From: Nocardia rhizosphaerihabitans
GTDB taxonomy: Bacteria; Actinomycetota; Actinomycetes; Mycobacteriales; Mycobacteriaceae
Direction: 5' to 3'
Assembly (NCBI RefSeq): GCF_014646295.1
Contig: NZ_BMNE01000002.1
Span: forward strand, 126,595-190,594
Length of the DNA: 64,000 bases
Both the position numbers and the translations under genes were made by a program. Shown here piece after piece: positions 17,055 through 25,532 of this stretch; positions within the stretch are counted from its first letter, which is position 1; each line of letters opens with the position of its first letter. The notes beneath the pieces were generated by a model that ran no database searches, was not told where the DNA came from, and saw nothing but the letters and a program-made list of their open reading frames with translations.

Positions 17055-17453
17055 TCAGGACTGCGCATCGTAGGCGGCGCGGGCGGTGAGCACCTGATCC
17101 ATGTGCTGCTCGGCCCAGCTCTTGATGGTCCGCATGACCGGCAGCAGTTCCTCGCCGAGCGGGGTCAGGCGGTATTCGACCCGGACCGGTACCTCGGGCA
17201 GCACGGTGCGGGTGAGCAGGCCGTCGCGTTCGAGATTGCGCAGGGTTTGGGTGAGCATCTTCTGGCTCACGCCCGCCAGCCGCTGGTCGACCTCGCTATA
17301 GCGCAGCGGGCCGTCGGCGAGCGCGTTGATCGCCAGGCTCACCCACTTGTCGCCGATCCGGTCCAGCAGTTGCCGAGCCGGGCATTCCGCCACGTAGGCG
17401 TTGTAGGCCGCGCCCGCTTCGGCGCGGCGCTCGGCGGCGGTGCGTGTGCTCAT
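17055..17453 (-). CDS. HxlR-family transcriptional regulator
   Basis: 132 residues with a single winged helix (about 25-115). The family's Cys is in [21 protein letters not shown], followed by [21 protein letters not shown], the recognition helix [17 protein letters not shown] and the wing [11 protein letters not shown]. HxlR/YodB/MarR-like proteins sense aldehydes, quinones or thiol-reactive electrophiles, often through that N-terminal Cys. It is divergent from the oxidoreductase gene at 17556, with a perfect inverted repeat at 17472-17493 just upstream of its own start. Because the oxidoreductase gene is translationally coupled to the xanthine dehydrogenase gene, this regulator may control the second half of the purine island. 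Confidence 0.87.
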   Translation of the reverse strand: MSTRTAAERRAEAGAAYNAYVAECPARQLLDRIGDKWVSLAINALADGPLRYSEVDQRLAGVSQKMLTQTLRNLERDGLLTRTVLPEVPVRVEYRLTPLGEELLPVMRTIKSWAEQHMDQVLTARAAYDAQS

Positions 17454-17471
17454 CGCTCTCCCTCACGTGCG

Positions 17472-17493
17472 GTACGCACTTCATGGTGCGTAC
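17472..17493. promoter_or_regulatory. Candidate HxlR operator
   Basis: Perfect inverted repeat GTACGCAC-N6-GTGCGTAC between the divergent hxlR-type and oxidoreductase genes, 19 bp upstream of the regulator's start. A smaller AGTA-CC-TACT dyad follows at about 17528-17537 next to the other gene. Confidence 0.6.
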
Positions 17494-17555
17494 TTCCCGA
17501 CAGAGAGTAGCTCTCCCTAGGTTTGTCAGTACCTACTGGAGAAAGAGAAATCATC

Positions 17556-18503
17556 ATGCGCGCAGTGGTCGTCCACACTTTCGGCGGACCGGAAGCACTC
17601 GAACTCGTCGACGTCGCCGTGCCCGTCCCTGGGCCGGGTCAGGTCAGGATCCGGGTGTCGGCGGCGGCGGTGAATCCCGTCGACGCGGTGACCAGGGCGG
17701 GGGCGCTGGTGGAGGCGGGGTTGATGGCGCCACGCGCGGTGACCGGGATCGGCTGGGACGTCGCGGGAGAGATCGACGAGGTCGGCGCCGGGGTGGACGG
17801 ATTCGCGGTGGGGCAGCAGGTGATCGGGTTGCGTGACCTGCTCGATCGGTCGCTGGGCAGCTATGCGGACTATCTGGTGCTCGACGCGTCGGCCGTGGCG
17901 CCCGCCCCCACCGGGGTCTCCGCGGTCGAGGCGGCAACCCTGCCGCTGAACGGGCTCACCGCTTTCCAGGCCCTCGACCTGCTCGAGCTCGCCGAGGGCG
18001 ACACCCTGCTGGTGACCGGTGCGGCGGGTGCGGTCGGCGGGTTCGCGGTCGAGATCGCCGCGCGGTGGCGTGGGGTGCGGGTGGTCGCTCAGGTGGGTGA
18101 AGCCGATGCCGATGTCGTGCGTGCGCTGGGTGCCGAGTGGGTGGTGCCGCGTGATGTCCCCGACCTGGCCGAAGCTGTACGAGCGCTCGTGCCGGGCGGT
18201 GTCGATGCCGTGCTGGACACCGCAGGTCTGAGCGCCATGGCCCTGGCCACCGTGCGCAATCGCGGGTCGTTCGTCACCGTCGTCGGCGGCGCCGACCCGA
18301 TCCCGTTGCGCGGCATCCGCGTTCACCACACCTGGATCAGTGCCGACGGCGCCGCCCTGGCCACCCTCGCCGCCTACGACCTCACCCTGCGCGTGGCCGG
18401 CACCCTGCCCCTCGAACAGGCCGCCCACGCCCACACCCGCCTCGCCGAAGGCGGCCTGCGCGGGCGGATCGTGCTGACCACGGCACCAGGAGGTGGTTCA
18501 TGA
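17556..18503 (+). CDS. NADP-dependent quinone oxidoreductase-like protein (MDR superfamily)
   Basis: 315 residues from ATG 17556, preceded by GGAGAAAGAG; the frame is open from 17523. It is a zinc-independent medium-chain dehydrogenase: a GroES-like domain (about 1-120) with no zinc-binding Cys pattern, then a Rossmann domain with GDTLLVTGAAGAVGGFAVEIA. Typical reactions are NADPH reduction of quinones or enones. It is divergent from an HxlR regulator, a common pairing for electrophile detoxification. Its stop overlaps the start of the xanthine-dehydrogenase gene (ATGA), so it heads the second purine operon. Whether it takes part in purine metabolism or merely supplies the promoter is unknown. 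Confidence 0.88.
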   Translation: MRAVVVHTFGGPEALELVDVAVPVPGPGQVRIRVSAAAVNPVDAVTRAGALVEAGLMAPRAVTGIGWDVAGEIDEVGAGVDGFAVGQQVIGLRDLLDRSLGSYADYLVLDASAVAPAPTGVSAVEAATLPLNGLTAFQALDLLELAEGDTLLVTGAAGAVGGFAVEIAARWRGVRVVAQVGEADADVVRALGAEWVVPRDVPDLAEAVRALVPGGVDAVLDTAGLSAMALATVRNRGSFVTVVGGADPIPLRGIRVHHTWISADGAALATLAAYDLTLRVAGTLPLEQAAHAHTRLAEGGLRGRIVLTTAPGGGS

Positions 18504-21500
18504 GGCTGAACATCGACGGCCGCGCGGTCGAGGTGACCGCGCGCCCCGGCCAATGCCTGCGCACTCTGCTCCGTGAACAGGGCGAGCTCGCGGTCAAGAA
18601 GGGCTGTGACGCCGGAGACTGCGGGGCGTGCTCGGTCCTGCTCGACGGCGAACCGGTCCACTCCTGCCTGATTCCCGCCTACCGCGCCGAGGATCGCAGT
18701 GTGAGGACGGCCGCCGGACTGGGGGGCGATGACGGCCCGAATCCTGTGCAGCGCAGCTTCGTCGAGCATGCCGGGTTCCAATGTGGGTTCTGCACTGCGG
18801 GAATGGTCGTCACCGCGACCGGTCTGGCGGTCGGTCGGCCTGCCGATGGCGACTCGGCCGCCTCACCGGACTCGGCAGCCGCCGTCACCGATGCCGAGCG
18901 CGCCGAGTTGATGAAGGGAAACCTGTGCCGCTGTACGGGCTACCGCGCCATCGCCGACGCCTTGGAGGGGCGATCCACGGTCGGCGGTTCGCAAGCGCAT
19001 TCTCCCGCAACGCCTTCGCGTCCTGACGCGCGAGCGTCGTCGACGTCGGCCGGTACCCCCGACGACGGCGAGGAGCTCGTCGCCGAGGGGCCTGCGGTCG
19101 GATCGTATGTGAAGGGCGCTCAGGAGGACTGGGGCGAGCGCACCACCGTGTCGGCTGGTGAAGGCCCGCCGGTCGGGGATTCGGCCGTGCGGGCTGTCGC
19201 GGCGCGGGTCGATGGGGCGATGCAGGGCAAGTACGGTGCGGGGCAGATCGGGGACAGGGTGGGGGCTCCGGCCGGGGCGCGGATTGTGCGCGGTGGGGAG
19301 GCGTTCACGTTCGACGTGGTGCCGGGGGCGGGGGAGCAGATGCCGCCGAGTGCGCCGTGGCATCTGGCTGTGCTCACCAGTCCGCATCCGCATGCGCGCA
19401 TCATGTCTATCGATACCGCTGCGGCGCAGGCGGTTCCGGGGGTGCGGCTGGTGCTGACGCACACGGATGCGCCTGCGACGGCGTTCTCGACGGCGCGGCA
19501 CGAGTTTCGGGAGGACGATCCGGACGACACGTTCGTGCTCGATCGGACGATGCGGTTCGCGGGGCAGCGGGTGGCCGCGGTGGTGGGGGAGACGCTGGAT
19601 GCCGCGCGGGCCGGGGTGCGTGCGCTGCGGGTCGAATATGAGCTACTGCCTGCGGTTTTCGACCCGGAGATCGCCGTGGCCGACGATGCCCCGAAACTGC
19701 ATGCCGACAAGCCGGAGTCGGCGCGCATCGCCGACAGCGGTCGCAATCTCGTGGCCGAGATCCACGGTGGGGTCGGTAATTTCGACGGAGGAATCGAGCA
19801 GGCGGCGAAAGTAGTTCGTGGTGTGTGGCATTCGCCGCGCGTGCAGCACGTGCATCTGGAAACCCACGGTGGCATCGGCTGGCTCGACGACGCGGGCAGG
19901 CTCGTCGTCCGGACGAGTTCGCAGGTGCCGTTCCTGGTGCGCGACGAACTGTGCCACGTGTTCGGGCTCGACCGGGACCGCGTGCGGGTGTTCACGGCCC
20001 GGGTCGGCGGCGGGTTCGGGGCGAAGCAGGAGATGCTGGTCGAGGACCTGATCGCGCTGGCGGTGCTGCGGACGGGGCATCCGGTGCAGTACGAGTTCAC
20101 CCGCACCGACGAATTCACCTCGGCCCCCTGCCGTCACCCGATGCGGGTCGCGGTGACCGCGGCCGCCGACGCGGCGGGCACCCTGACCGCGCTCGCGGTC
20201 GACGTCCTCTCCGACGCAGGCGCCTACGGCAATCACAGCGCGGGCGTGCTGTTCCATTCCGTCGGCGAATCGGTGGCGGTGTACCGCTGCCCGAACAAAC
20301 GGGTCGACGCACAAGCGGTGTACACCAACAACGTTCCGTCCGGCGCGTTCCGCGGCTACGGGCTGGGGCAGGTGATCTTCGCCGTCGAGTGCGCGATCGA
20401 TGAGCTGGCCCGCGAACTCGGGATCGATCCGTTCGAATTCCGCCGCCGCAATGTGGTGGTCCCCGGTGACCGGTTCACCGGCGCCGAGGTCGACGAGGGC
20501 GACCTGACCTTCGGCAGCTATGGCCTCGACCAGTGCCTCGACACCGCCCAGCAGGCGCTGCGCCGCGGCAACGGCGTCACCGCGCCGGGCCCGGACTGGC
20601 TGGTCGGCGAGGGCATGGCCGTCGCGATGATCGCCACCGTGCCACCGCGCGGCCACCACGCCGACGCCACCGCGCGCCTGCTCGCCGACGGCTCCTACGA
20701 GATCGGTGTCGGCACCGCCGAATTCGGCAACGGCACCACCACCGTGCACGCCCAGCTCGCCGCGACCGCACTCGCCACCACCGCCGACTGCATCAGGATC
20801 CGCCAGTCCGACACCGACGTCGTCGGCCACGACACCGGCGCCTTCGGCTCCACCGGCACCATGGTCGCGGGCAAGGCCTCCTACGCGGCCGCGCTGGAAC
20901 TGCACGCGATGCTGCTGGCCAGGGCCGCCAAGATCAGCGGGCACCCCGAACGGGACTGCCTGCTCGAAGCGGGCGGGGTGCGCTGTGGCGACGAGCTGCT
21001 CACCGCGACCCAGCTGCTCGCCGACGGTGACCTCCTCGCGCACGGCACTCACGCGGGGACGCCGCGCTCGGTGAGTTTCAATGTGCACGCCTTCCGGGTC
21101 GCGGTCCGGCCGGGCACCGGCGAGGTGCGGATTCTGCAATCGGTCCAGGTGGCGGACGCGGGCACGGTGCTCAACCCGGTGCAGCTGCGCGGTCAGGTGG
21201 AGGGCGGGGTCGCCCAGGCGCTGGGCACCGCGCTCTACGAGGACATGCGCACCGATCACGGTGTGGTGACCACCAGGACGCTGCGCCACTATCACATTCC
21301 GCAGTTCGCGGATCTGCCCCGCACAGAGGTCTATTTCGCCGAAACCAGTGACGAGCTGGGCCCGCTGGGTGCCAAATCGATGAGTGAGTCCCCCTACAAC
21401 CCGGTGGCGCCCGCCCTGGCGAACGCGATCCGCGACGCCATCGGCGCCCGGCCGGACCGACTACCGATGACCGCCGACCGGGTGTGGCGGACCATCAACG

Positions 21501-21517
21501 AAGGAGCCGCCGGGTGA
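18500..21517 (+). CDS. Xanthine dehydrogenase-type subunit, fused 2Fe-2S and molybdenum domains
   Basis: 1005 residues. The N-terminal ferredoxin domain has C36, C41, C44 and C56; the all-helical 2Fe-2S domain has C95, C98, C143 and C145. A low-complexity Ser/Ala/Gly linker (about 156-250) leads to the aldehyde oxidase/XDH molybdenum domains (about 265-1000). Those show VGGGFGAKQE (Moco-binding), SGAFRGYGLGQ (substrate-binding Arg region) and, near the end, LGAKSMSESPYNP, whose Glu aligns with the catalytic base. It hydroxylates a purine, probably hypoxanthine/xanthine to urate, with electrons leaving through the FAD subunit at 16201-17052. Fusion of the Fe-S and Mo parts without the FAD domain between them is uncommon. 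Another purine or aldehyde substrate cannot be excluded. Confidence 0.9.
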   Translation: MRLNIDGRAVEVTARPGQCLRTLLREQGELAVKKGCDAGDCGACSVLLDGEPVHSCLIPAYRAEDRSVRTAAGLGGDDGPNPVQRSFVEHAGFQCGFCTAGMVVTATGLAVGRPADGDSAASPDSAAAVTDAERAELMKGNLCRCTGYRAIADALEGRSTVGGSQAHSPATPSRPDARASSTSAGTPDDGEELVAEGPAVGSYVKGAQEDWGERTTVSAGEGPPVGDSAVRAVAARVDGAMQGKYGAGQIGDRVGAPAGARIVRGGEAFTFDVVPGAGEQMPPSAPWHLAVLTSPHPHARIMSIDTAAAQAVPGVRLVLTHTDAPATAFSTARHEFREDDPDDTFVLDRTMRFAGQRVAAVVGETLDAARAGVRALRVEYELLPAVFDPEIAVADDAPKLHADKPESARIADSGRNLVAEIHGGVGNFDGGIEQAAKVVRGVWHSPRVQHVHLETHGGIGWLDDAGRLVVRTSSQVPFLVRDELCHVFGLDRDRVRVFTARVGGGFGAKQEMLVEDLIALAVLRTGHPVQYEFTRTDEFTSAPCRHPMRVAVTAAADAAGTLTALAVDVLSDAGAYGNHSAGVLFHSVGESVAVYRCPNKRVDAQAVYTNNVPSGAFRGYGLGQVIFAVECAIDELARELGIDPFEFRRRNVVVPGDRFTGAEVDEGDLTFGSYGLDQCLDTAQQALRRGNGVTAPGPDWLVGEGMAVAMIATVPPRGHHADATARLLADGSYEIGVGTAEFGNGTTTVHAQLAATALATTADCIRIRQSDTDVVGHDTGAFGSTGTMVAGKASYAAALELHAMLLARAAKISGHPERDCLLEAGGVRCGDELLTATQLLADGDLLAHGTHAGTPRSVSFNVHAFRVAVRPGTGEVRILQSVQVADAGTVLNPVQLRGQVEGGVAQALGTALYEDMRTDHGVVTTRTLRHYHIPQFADLPRTEVYFAETSDELGPLGAKSMSESPYNPVAPALANAIRDAIGARPDRLPMTADRVWRTINEGAAG

Positions 21518-22740
21518 ACTCCCATCTTCCCGAGCACATCCGCGCCCGCATCGAGGCGAGGCTCGACGCCGTCGACGCCGAGCTGCGGACGCGGTACCCG
21601 GGAGCGGGTGACCGGGTCCAGCCGGTGCACACCGCCTATGTGGGCGCCGACCGCGCCACCGCCGACACACCGGCCGAGTGGGGTGCCGCCGCGCTCGACC
21701 TGCTGCACCGGCACGCCGACTTCCTCGTCGGTCTCGACGTCACCAACGCACTGCCCGCCGTCCGGCGCAGACTTACCGAGCAGCCGGTGCAGGACCTGCG
21801 GATCGATTTCGAGGACGGCTACGGCTTCCGCGCCGACGACGAGGAGGACGCCGCCGCGACTGCCGCGGGCAAGACGCTGGCGAGCTGGGCCGGAAAGCCG
21901 GGCGCCCCGGAATCGTTCGGCATCCGCACCAAGGGTTTGGCCGCGAACGAGCGCAGACGCGCACTGCGCACTCTCGAACTCGTGCTCGACGGGGCTGGTG
22001 GGGTGCTCCCCGGCTTCGTCTTCACGGTGCCGAAAATCAGAGCGGCCGACCAGGTCTCGGCGATCGTCGACCTGTGCTCCGGCATCGAGCGTGGCAACGG
22101 TCTGCCCGATCGGACCCTGCGCTTCGAACTGCAGATCGAGAGCCCGCAGGCGATCATCGCCGCCGACGGGAGCGCGCCGATCGCCCGCATGATCGCACTC
22201 GCGGACGGTCGTTGCAGTGCACTGCATTTCGGCACCTACGACTACACCGCGGCCTGCGGCGTCGCCGCCACCGACCAGGCGCTCGACCATCCGGCGGCCG
22301 ATTACGCCAAAGCCGTGATGCAGGCGGCGGCCGCGCAGACGGGGGTGTGGATCTGCGACGGCTCCACCCAGATCGTTCCCGACGACGATCCCGAAGGGGC
22401 GTTCCGCAATCACCATCGCCTGGTCGAGCGGGCGTTGCGCCGCGGCTACTACCAGGGCTGGGACATGCACCCCGGTCACCTCGTCACCCGCTGGCTGGCG
22501 ACCTACGACTTCTTCCGCATTGCCACCGACGTCGCCGTCCCGCGCTTGCAGGCTTACCTGGATCGGCGCTCCGGTGGTGTGGTAGACGAACCGGCGACGG
22601 CGGAGGCGTTGTCGACGACGGTGCTGCGCGGGCTGCGCTGCGGCGCGATTGTCGAGGAGGAATTGCGCTCCCGTGCACCGGAACTCACTGTGCCGCTGCT
22701 CGAGGCATTGGCCGCGCGCCGCCCACCGCTGGATCGGTGA
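21514..22740 (+). CDS. DUF6986 protein, HpcH/HpaI-citrate lyase beta-like
   Basis: 408 residues from GTG 21514, overlapping the xdh stop (GTGA). The fold pattern is that of the HpcH/HpaI/CitE superfamily of Mg-dependent C-C lyases: DLRIDFEDGYG early, FTVPKIRAADQVSAIVDL, then metal-ligand candidates Glu in FELQIESPQAI and Asp in LHFGTYDYTAACG. It is followed by WDMHPGHLVTRW. I believe this corresponds to the actinobacterial DUF6986 group, which has no established activity that I know of. It is locked between xanthine dehydrogenase and allantoicase in an overlapping gene run, so it probably acts on a late purine product such as ureidoglycolate or glyoxylate. That is inference; no CoA-binding motif is evident. 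Confidence 0.78.
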   Translation: MNSHLPEHIRARIEARLDAVDAELRTRYPGAGDRVQPVHTAYVGADRATADTPAEWGAAALDLLHRHADFLVGLDVTNALPAVRRRLTEQPVQDLRIDFEDGYGFRADDEEDAAATAAGKTLASWAGKPGAPESFGIRTKGLAANERRRALRTLELVLDGAGGVLPGFVFTVPKIRAADQVSAIVDLCSGIERGNGLPDRTLRFELQIESPQAIIAADGSAPIARMIALADGRCSALHFGTYDYTAACGVAATDQALDHPAADYAKAVMQAAAAQTGVWICDGSTQIVPDDDPEGAFRNHHRLVERALRRGYYQGWDMHPGHLVTRWLATYDFFRIATDVAVPRLQAYLDRRSGGVVDEPATAEALSTTVLRGLRCGAIVEEELRSRAPELTVPLLEALAARRPPLDR

Positions 22741-22775
22741 TGACGCGTCGCACGGCACCGGACGAAACAGGAGGC

Positions 22776-23756
22776 ATGGTGAGCGAACACCAGGGCAGCG
22801 AAGACTTCACGCTCCTACCCGATCTGGCGGTGCGCCCACTCGGCGGATCCGTGATCTGGGCGAACGACGAGTTCTTCGCGGAGAAGGAGAACCTGGTCAA
22901 CCCGGGTCCGGCCGAATACCAGCCGTCGACGTTCGGGCACAAAGGCCAGGTCTACGACGGGTGGGAAACCCGCAGGCACCGTGGCACACCCGGTGACGAC
23001 AGTGCGATCGTGCGGCTCGGTGTGCCCGGCGTGATCCGCGGCGTCGTGGTGGACACCGCCTGGTTCAAGGGCAACTATCCGCCGGAGGTGTCGCTGTCGG
23101 CGCTGGCGATCGACGGCTACCCGCCCGCCGACGAGATCGCGGCGCGGACCGACTGGGTGACCCTGCTCGACCGAGTGAAGGTGGGCGGCGACAGCCGAAA
23201 CCCGTTCACCGTCGACAGCGGAAATCGCTGGACCCACGTGAAACTCACCATGCACCCCGACGGTGGTGTCGCCCGCCTGCGCGTGCACGGTGAAGGCAGG
23301 CCCGACCCGGCGCTGCTCGGTCTCGGACCGCTCGACCTGGCCGCGCTGGAGAACGGCGCGCTGGTACTCGACTGCTCGAACCGCTTCTACAGCTCGCCCA
23401 ACCAGCTGCTCTATCCCGGCCTCGCCCGCGTCATGGGCGACGGCTGGGAGACCGCCCGCCGCCGCGACGACGGAAACGACTGGGTGCGGATCAAATTGGC
23501 GGGTCCCGGTGCGATCCGGCTCGCCGAGATCGACACCTCCTGCTTCCTCGGCAACAGCCCCGGCGCCGCCTCGCTCACCGGATTCACCACCGACGGAACC
23601 GAAGTCGAGTTGCTGCCCCGGACCGACCTGCTGCCCGACACCCGGCACCGGTTCGCCCTCACGCCGGCGGCCGCATCCGTCGAGGAGGTGCGGCTCGACA
23701 TCTACCCCGACGGTGGGCTCGCCCGGCTCCGTCTGTACGGGGAGCTGGGCGGATGA
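22776..23756 (+). CDS. alc: Allantoicase
   Basis: About 326 residues. An AGGAGG at 22769-22774 points to ATG 22776 or GTG 22779; an upstream ATG at 22740 overlapping the previous stop would add 12 residues. The enzyme hydrolyses allantoate to ureidoglycolate and urea. Two tandem allantoicase repeats are visible: IRGVVVDTAWFKGNYPPEVSL in the first and IRLAEIDTSCFLGNSPGAASL in the second, each followed by RLDIYPDGG- or KLTMHPDGGVARLR-type ends. Starts WANDEFFAEKENLVNP as usual. It overlaps the allantoinase gene by ATGA. Complete; assignment secure. Confidence 0.94.
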   Translation: MVSEHQGSEDFTLLPDLAVRPLGGSVIWANDEFFAEKENLVNPGPAEYQPSTFGHKGQVYDGWETRRHRGTPGDDSAIVRLGVPGVIRGVVVDTAWFKGNYPPEVSLSALAIDGYPPADEIAARTDWVTLLDRVKVGGDSRNPFTVDSGNRWTHVKLTMHPDGGVARLRVHGEGRPDPALLGLGPLDLAALENGALVLDCSNRFYSSPNQLLYPGLARVMGDGWETARRRDDGNDWVRIKLAGPGAIRLAEIDTSCFLGNSPGAASLTGFTTDGTEVELLPRTDLLPDTRHRFALTPAAASVEEVRLDIYPDGGLARLRLYGELGG

Positions 23757-24658
23757 GCGAGGTCCGCGACTTCGTCGGCTACGGGCCGAAACCGCCGGAC
23801 CCGCTGTGGCCCGGCGGCGCGCGCATCGCCGTGCAGTTCGTGCTGAATTACGAAGAGGGCGGGGAGAACAACGTCCTCGACGGTTCGCCGCACTCGGAGA
23901 CGTTCCTGTCCGAGATGACTCCGGCCGAGGCGTTCCCGAACCGGCACATGAGCATGGAATCGCTGTACGAATACGGATCAAGGGCCGGTCTGTGGCGGGT
24001 GCTGCGCGCGTTCGAGCGGCGGGATCTCCCGCTCACCATCTTCGCCGTGGCGCGGGCCATGCAGCGCAATCCCGAAGCGGTGGCGGCCTTTCGGGAACTC
24101 GGCCACGAGATCGCCTGCCACGGGTTGCGGTGGAAGTCGTATCAGCTCGTCGACCGCGAGACCGAACGCGCCGACATGGCCGAAGCGGTCCGCATCCTCA
24201 CCGAGCTGACCGGCGCGCCCCCGCTGGGCTGGTACACCGGTCGCGACTCCCCGAATACCCGCGAGCTCGTGGTCGAGCACGGCGGTTTCGTCTACGACGC
24301 CGACTCCTACGCCGACGACCTCCCGTACTGGACCGAGGTCGACGGCCACGACCACCTGGTCGTCCCGTACACCCTCGACACCAACGACATGCGCTTCGCC
24401 TCCCCGGCGGGCTTCCCCAGCGGCGAACAGTTCTTCGCCCACCTGCGCGACGCCTTCGACGTGCTGTACCGCGAAGGCGCCGAAGGCAGTCCGAAGATGC
24501 TCTCGGTCGGCCTGCACTGCCGCCTCGCGGGCCGCCCGGCGCGCACCGCGGCGCTGGAACGCTTCCTCGATCATGTGCAGACGCATGACGGAGTGTGGAT
24601 CGCCCGGCGGATCGACATCGCCGAGCACTGGCGCACAGTGCATCCACCGACGGCGTGA
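23753..24658 (+). CDS. puuE: Allantoinase, polysaccharide-deacetylase type (PuuE)
   Basis: 301 residues in ATGA overlap with allantoicase. It belongs to the polysaccharide-deacetylase (NodB) fold, not the amidohydrolase AllB family. Family marks are FVLNYEEGGENNVLDGS, SMESLYEYGSRAGLWRVLR, GHEIACHGLRW (the usual catalytic metal region) and GWYTGRDSPNTRELV. It opens the allantoin ring to allantoate, the substrate of the preceding gene, and is the last gene of the purine island. No ureidoglycolate lyase or urease gene follows. The next gene, 100 bp on, is an antitoxin. Confidence 0.93.
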   Translation: MSEVRDFVGYGPKPPDPLWPGGARIAVQFVLNYEEGGENNVLDGSPHSETFLSEMTPAEAFPNRHMSMESLYEYGSRAGLWRVLRAFERRDLPLTIFAVARAMQRNPEAVAAFRELGHEIACHGLRWKSYQLVDRETERADMAEAVRILTELTGAPPLGWYTGRDSPNTRELVVEHGGFVYDADSYADDLPYWTEVDGHDHLVVPYTLDTNDMRFASPAGFPSGEQFFAHLRDAFDVLYREGAEGSPKMLSVGLHCRLAGRPARTAALERFLDHVQTHDGVWIARRIDIAEHWRTVHPPTA

Positions 24659-24712
24659 GCGGGAAGCGTCGATGCTGAGGAGCGGGCAGCCTCGTGCTGT
24701 TCGGGCAGGACT

Positions 24713-24752
24713 GTGGCACCTAGTGGCACTCAGTGCTATACGGGCCTACGCT
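24713..24752 (+). promoter_or_regulatory. Promoter/operator of toxin-antitoxin module
   Basis: Direct repeats GTGGCAC at 24713 and 24723 are one helical turn apart. The second continues into the dyad GCACT-C-AGTGC (24726-24736), a likely site for antitoxin autorepression. TACGCT (24747-24752) lies six nt before ATG 24759 without a Shine-Dalgarno, a leaderless -10 pattern. Confidence 0.55.
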
Positions 24753-24758
24753 GGGGTT

Positions 24759-25025
24759 ATGCCACAGCCGGAGATCACCCAGCGCGATCTGCGCAATCGA
24801 TCGAAAGAGATTATGGACGCCGTCGAGCACGGCCGATCCTTCACGGTCACGCGGGATGGTCATCGGATCGGTGAGCTCATCCCACTGCGGCGACGGAGGC
24901 GGTTCGTCACACGTGCGGACTTCGCCGCGATGTCGCGGAATGCGCCACTGGTCGATGCGGCGCAGTTCCGAGCCGATCTCGACGCCGTGGCCGACAGCGA
25001 GCTGAGCAGCCCGTATGACCGGTGA
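24759..25025 (+). CDS. Type II antitoxin, Phd/YefM family
   Basis: 88 residues from ATG 24759, set by the -10 element six nt upstream. The N-terminal Phd/YefM DNA-binding fold is QRDLRNRSKEIMDAVEHG, then SFTVTRDGHRIGELIPL. The acidic, poorly structured C-terminus (60-88) would wrap the toxin. It overlaps the PIN-domain gene by 11 bp. Antitoxins of this type repress their own operon, and the repeats at 24713-24736 are the obvious operator. The pair sits between the purine island and the metabolic genes around aceA and is the only plasmid-like accessory module nearby. Confidence 0.9.
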   Translation: MPQPEITQRDLRNRSKEIMDAVEHGRSFTVTRDGHRIGELIPLRRRRRFVTRADFAAMSRNAPLVDAAQFRADLDAVADSELSSPYDR

Positions 25026-25470
25026 GATCCCCGAGGCCGGGTTGCTGGACACCAACATCCTGATCCTGCGCCGGAAGATCGACCCGGAGACGTTGCCGGT
25101 GGAGATGGCGATCAGCGCCATCACCTTGGCGGAATTGTCGGCTGGGCCGCATGCCGTCCGGAGTAATGCGGACCAGAGCGACTACGACGAACACGAGGAA
25201 CGCGCCAGGCGCTTGGAGGTGCTGCAGCGCGCGGAAAGCCAATTCGACCCGATCCCGTTCGATGCGGAGGCGGCGCGAGCGTACGGTCGCATTTCGGCGG
25301 CAGTGCGCGCGATCGGCCGCACACCGCGTGCCCGCACCGCCGACCTGATGATCGCCGCGATCGCTGCGGCGGAGCAGTTGCCGCTCTTCACCACCAATCC
25401 GAAGGACTATGCCGGACTGGAGCGAATCATCGACGTGATAGCAGTCCCAGTCCCGGAGCATGCCGGATAG
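25015..25470 (+). CDS. vapC: VapC-type PIN-domain ribonuclease toxin
   Basis: 151 residues, starting 11 bp inside the antitoxin gene. It is a PIN domain with the acidic triad visible at D12 (GLLDTNILI), E40 (ITLAELSAG) and D110 (RTADLMIAAIA), plus the TTNPKDY motif near D131. VapC toxins cleave tRNA or rRNA and block translation when the antitoxin is degraded. All catalytic residues are present, so the toxin should be active. The pairing of a Phd-like antitoxin with a PIN toxin is common in actinobacteria. The target RNA is unknown. Confidence 0.9.
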   Translation: MTGEIPEAGLLDTNILILRRKIDPETLPVEMAISAITLAELSAGPHAVRSNADQSDYDEHEERARRLEVLQRAESQFDPIPFDAEAARAYGRISAAVRAIGRTPRARTADLMIAAIAAAEQLPLFTTNPKDYAGLERIIDVIAVPVPEHAG

Positions 25471-25532
25471 AGCTGCATGCAACCGTCGAGATCGCCATAC
25501 CGACGACCGCGCGCCGCTGAGTCGGGTGCCAT

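Noticed and set aside
18863-19501. Minus-strand Arg-rich frames opposite the XDH linker
   Set aside because: They are shadows of the Ser/Ala/Gly-rich linker; composition is skewed and there is no start signal.
7690-24658. Recent horizontal transfer of the purine island
   Set aside because: Base composition and codon use look like the surroundings, and no integrase, transposase, tRNA or flanking repeat is visible.
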